NCBI GenBank assembly: GCA_022316685.1
Contig: JAKJHU010001678.1
Location: 1 to 64,000, forward strand
Direction: 5' to 3'
Source of the DNA: Progne subis subis
Lineage: Eukaryota; Chordata; Aves; Passeriformes; Hirundinidae
Length of the DNA stretch: 64,000 nt
The translations under genes were made by a program, and so were the position numbers. Position 1 is the stretch's first letter. Each line of letters opens with the position of its first letter. Below the pieces are notes generated by a model, which saw nothing but the letters and a program-made list of their open reading frames with translations, searched no databases and had not been told where the DNA came from. Below, piece after piece: positions 62,863 through 64,000 of the stretch.

Positions 62863-64000
62863 GAATGTTAGTGGTTTAATTGTGAGGCACAATTATGCTA
62901 CAGTAAAATGATTAACATTTTAAGTGATCAATGCCTACATTTTCTGGGCTGAAAGGACAACCTTAAAGTATTAGGAGAACAAAAGTACCCAGTTTAGGTT
63001 TGTTGTCTTGTATAACTTTAAACTACTCGAGACTGTACTTTACCTGTCACTACGCAGTCAGGAACCTGATGCACAAACGTTGTATTTATAAACTAAACAT
63101 TTTTGTTTCTTTTTGGGCAATTACATAAACTAATACAAATTAATATATAATACAGAAGGAAACTCAAGACACATTGCAGCCCAATCCCCAGCTAAGCTTT
63201 GGTCTCAGCTTGGCTGAGGGGTGAATGGTATTTGTGGCATCTTATGTTATAGGGATGTAATTTAGCCGTAAAGTTGTTATTTTGGAAAATGACCTTTGGC
63301 AATTCTAAGATGAATGCCCTTCTGCTATTATTTTATGAAGGAGTTTATACACCCAACAATTTATGTCCTGGTTTCTTAGTGTTAAGTCAAACTGCTTTTA
63401 TGAAAGGCTTTTCTACTGTGCAAACAACAATGATAAAGTTTTAAAAGAAATCTTGAGTACCTACAGCAAAAAGCACAAGAAACCTGTATGTTCTGTAATG
63501 TATGTAATTCAGACTCCCTATCTGCAACTACAGAAATGGAGATGGATCTTAGTGAGGGTGTTAGACTGTAATGGATTCAGAAATTTCAAAGGAACTGAAG
63601 CATCTTAAGCAATGGACTGCCCAGCTGAAGCATAAAATAAATTCCCTACTTACAAGCCGCACCAAGGAATGAAAAGAACTGCATGTGAGAAATTGGAATG
63701 GAGGTTTGCCACTGTGCATGTGTTGGTATGGTGTTCTAGGTAATAAAATGTCCCAGTTTGCCACAATTTCAGCATTTTGTTTCTGTTAGAAGTAGTACAA
63801 AATAAAGTAATAGGCACCAGAGAGAAGTAATACGTGTTTCTTGAAGTTGTTTATTTTTCACATATTTAAAGACTGACTCCTTTTTAAACAGGTAGTGGTA
63901 GCATTATAAAAACAGGGTAGTTCTTTGTGCCTAGCATGGTGTACCTTAGAAAATAAATTGTAAGTAATGCTGTCTTTGCTTTGTGGGTCAAAACAATTGC
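62863..64000. other. AT-rich stretch to window end
   Basis: Nothing recognised. Open frames at 63,363-63,608 and its complement look like chance. Confidence 0.5.

Noticed and set aside
1..64000. CRISPR arrays, operons, tRNA or rRNA genes
   Set aside because: No regularly spaced repeats, no cloverleaf or rRNA core sequence noticed. The sequence is vertebrate nuclear DNA, so bacterial features are not expected.

Overview
The window looks like AT-rich intergenic or intronic DNA from a bird, most likely Neoaves and perhaps a passerine. The evidence is the repeat content. There is a 5'-truncated CR1 non-LTR retrotransposon, a second CR1 3' tail, an ERVL-type (class III) provirus with related solo LTRs, and several short reverse-oriented LTRs of class II type. 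There are no SINEs or L1 elements of mammalian kind. No intact host protein-coding gene can be called with confidence.

Layout: 1-2.7 kb shows no firm feature, only a long open frame behind a good splice acceptor. At 2.8-3.2 kb lies an old minus-strand LTR. At 5,937-11,319 sits a young, nearly complete provirus. It has two 659-bp LTRs differing at about 10 positions, a 5-bp target duplication ACAGC, a primer-binding-like site and a polypurine tract. Its gag, protease and reverse transcriptase share one reading frame. That frame is broken by four stops, one of them a UAG exactly between gag and protease. A deletion removes the middle of pol, and there is no env. A solo LTR of the same family is at 42,355-43,006. 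Related ERVL LTRs are at 18,045-18,789 (plus strand, exact 5-bp target duplication), 35,146-35,718 (minus) and 57,811-58,336 (plus). Class II type LTRs are at 41,148-41,538 (6-bp duplication GGGGTG) and 62,289-62,862, with a partial one at 38,005-38,290.

At 26,014-26,766 there is an intron-less, frameshifted copy of a complete tetraspanin coding sequence, followed by a poly(A) run. This is a processed pseudogene, a class of sequence that is scarce in birds. At 51,201-53,228 a minus-strand CR1 carrying decayed reverse transcriptase is flanked by an unusually long 16-bp direct repeat.

The remaining DNA is AT-rich, with microsatellites and homopolymer tracts. Several short open blocks have good splice-site context: 5,336-5,376, 11,496-11,597 and 12,251-12,416 in compatible phase, plus 19,118-19,342, a decayed block at 20,226-20,630, and 30,009-30,066. 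They could be exons of an unrecognised plus-strand gene whose intron hosts the provirus, but pseudo-exons of this kind also arise by chance. They are reported as low-confidence candidates. No wholly new system was found. The most unusual items are the UAG-separated single-frame gag-pro-pol, the hydrophobic repeat-bearing gag leader, the long CR1 target duplication and the tetraspanin retrocopy.
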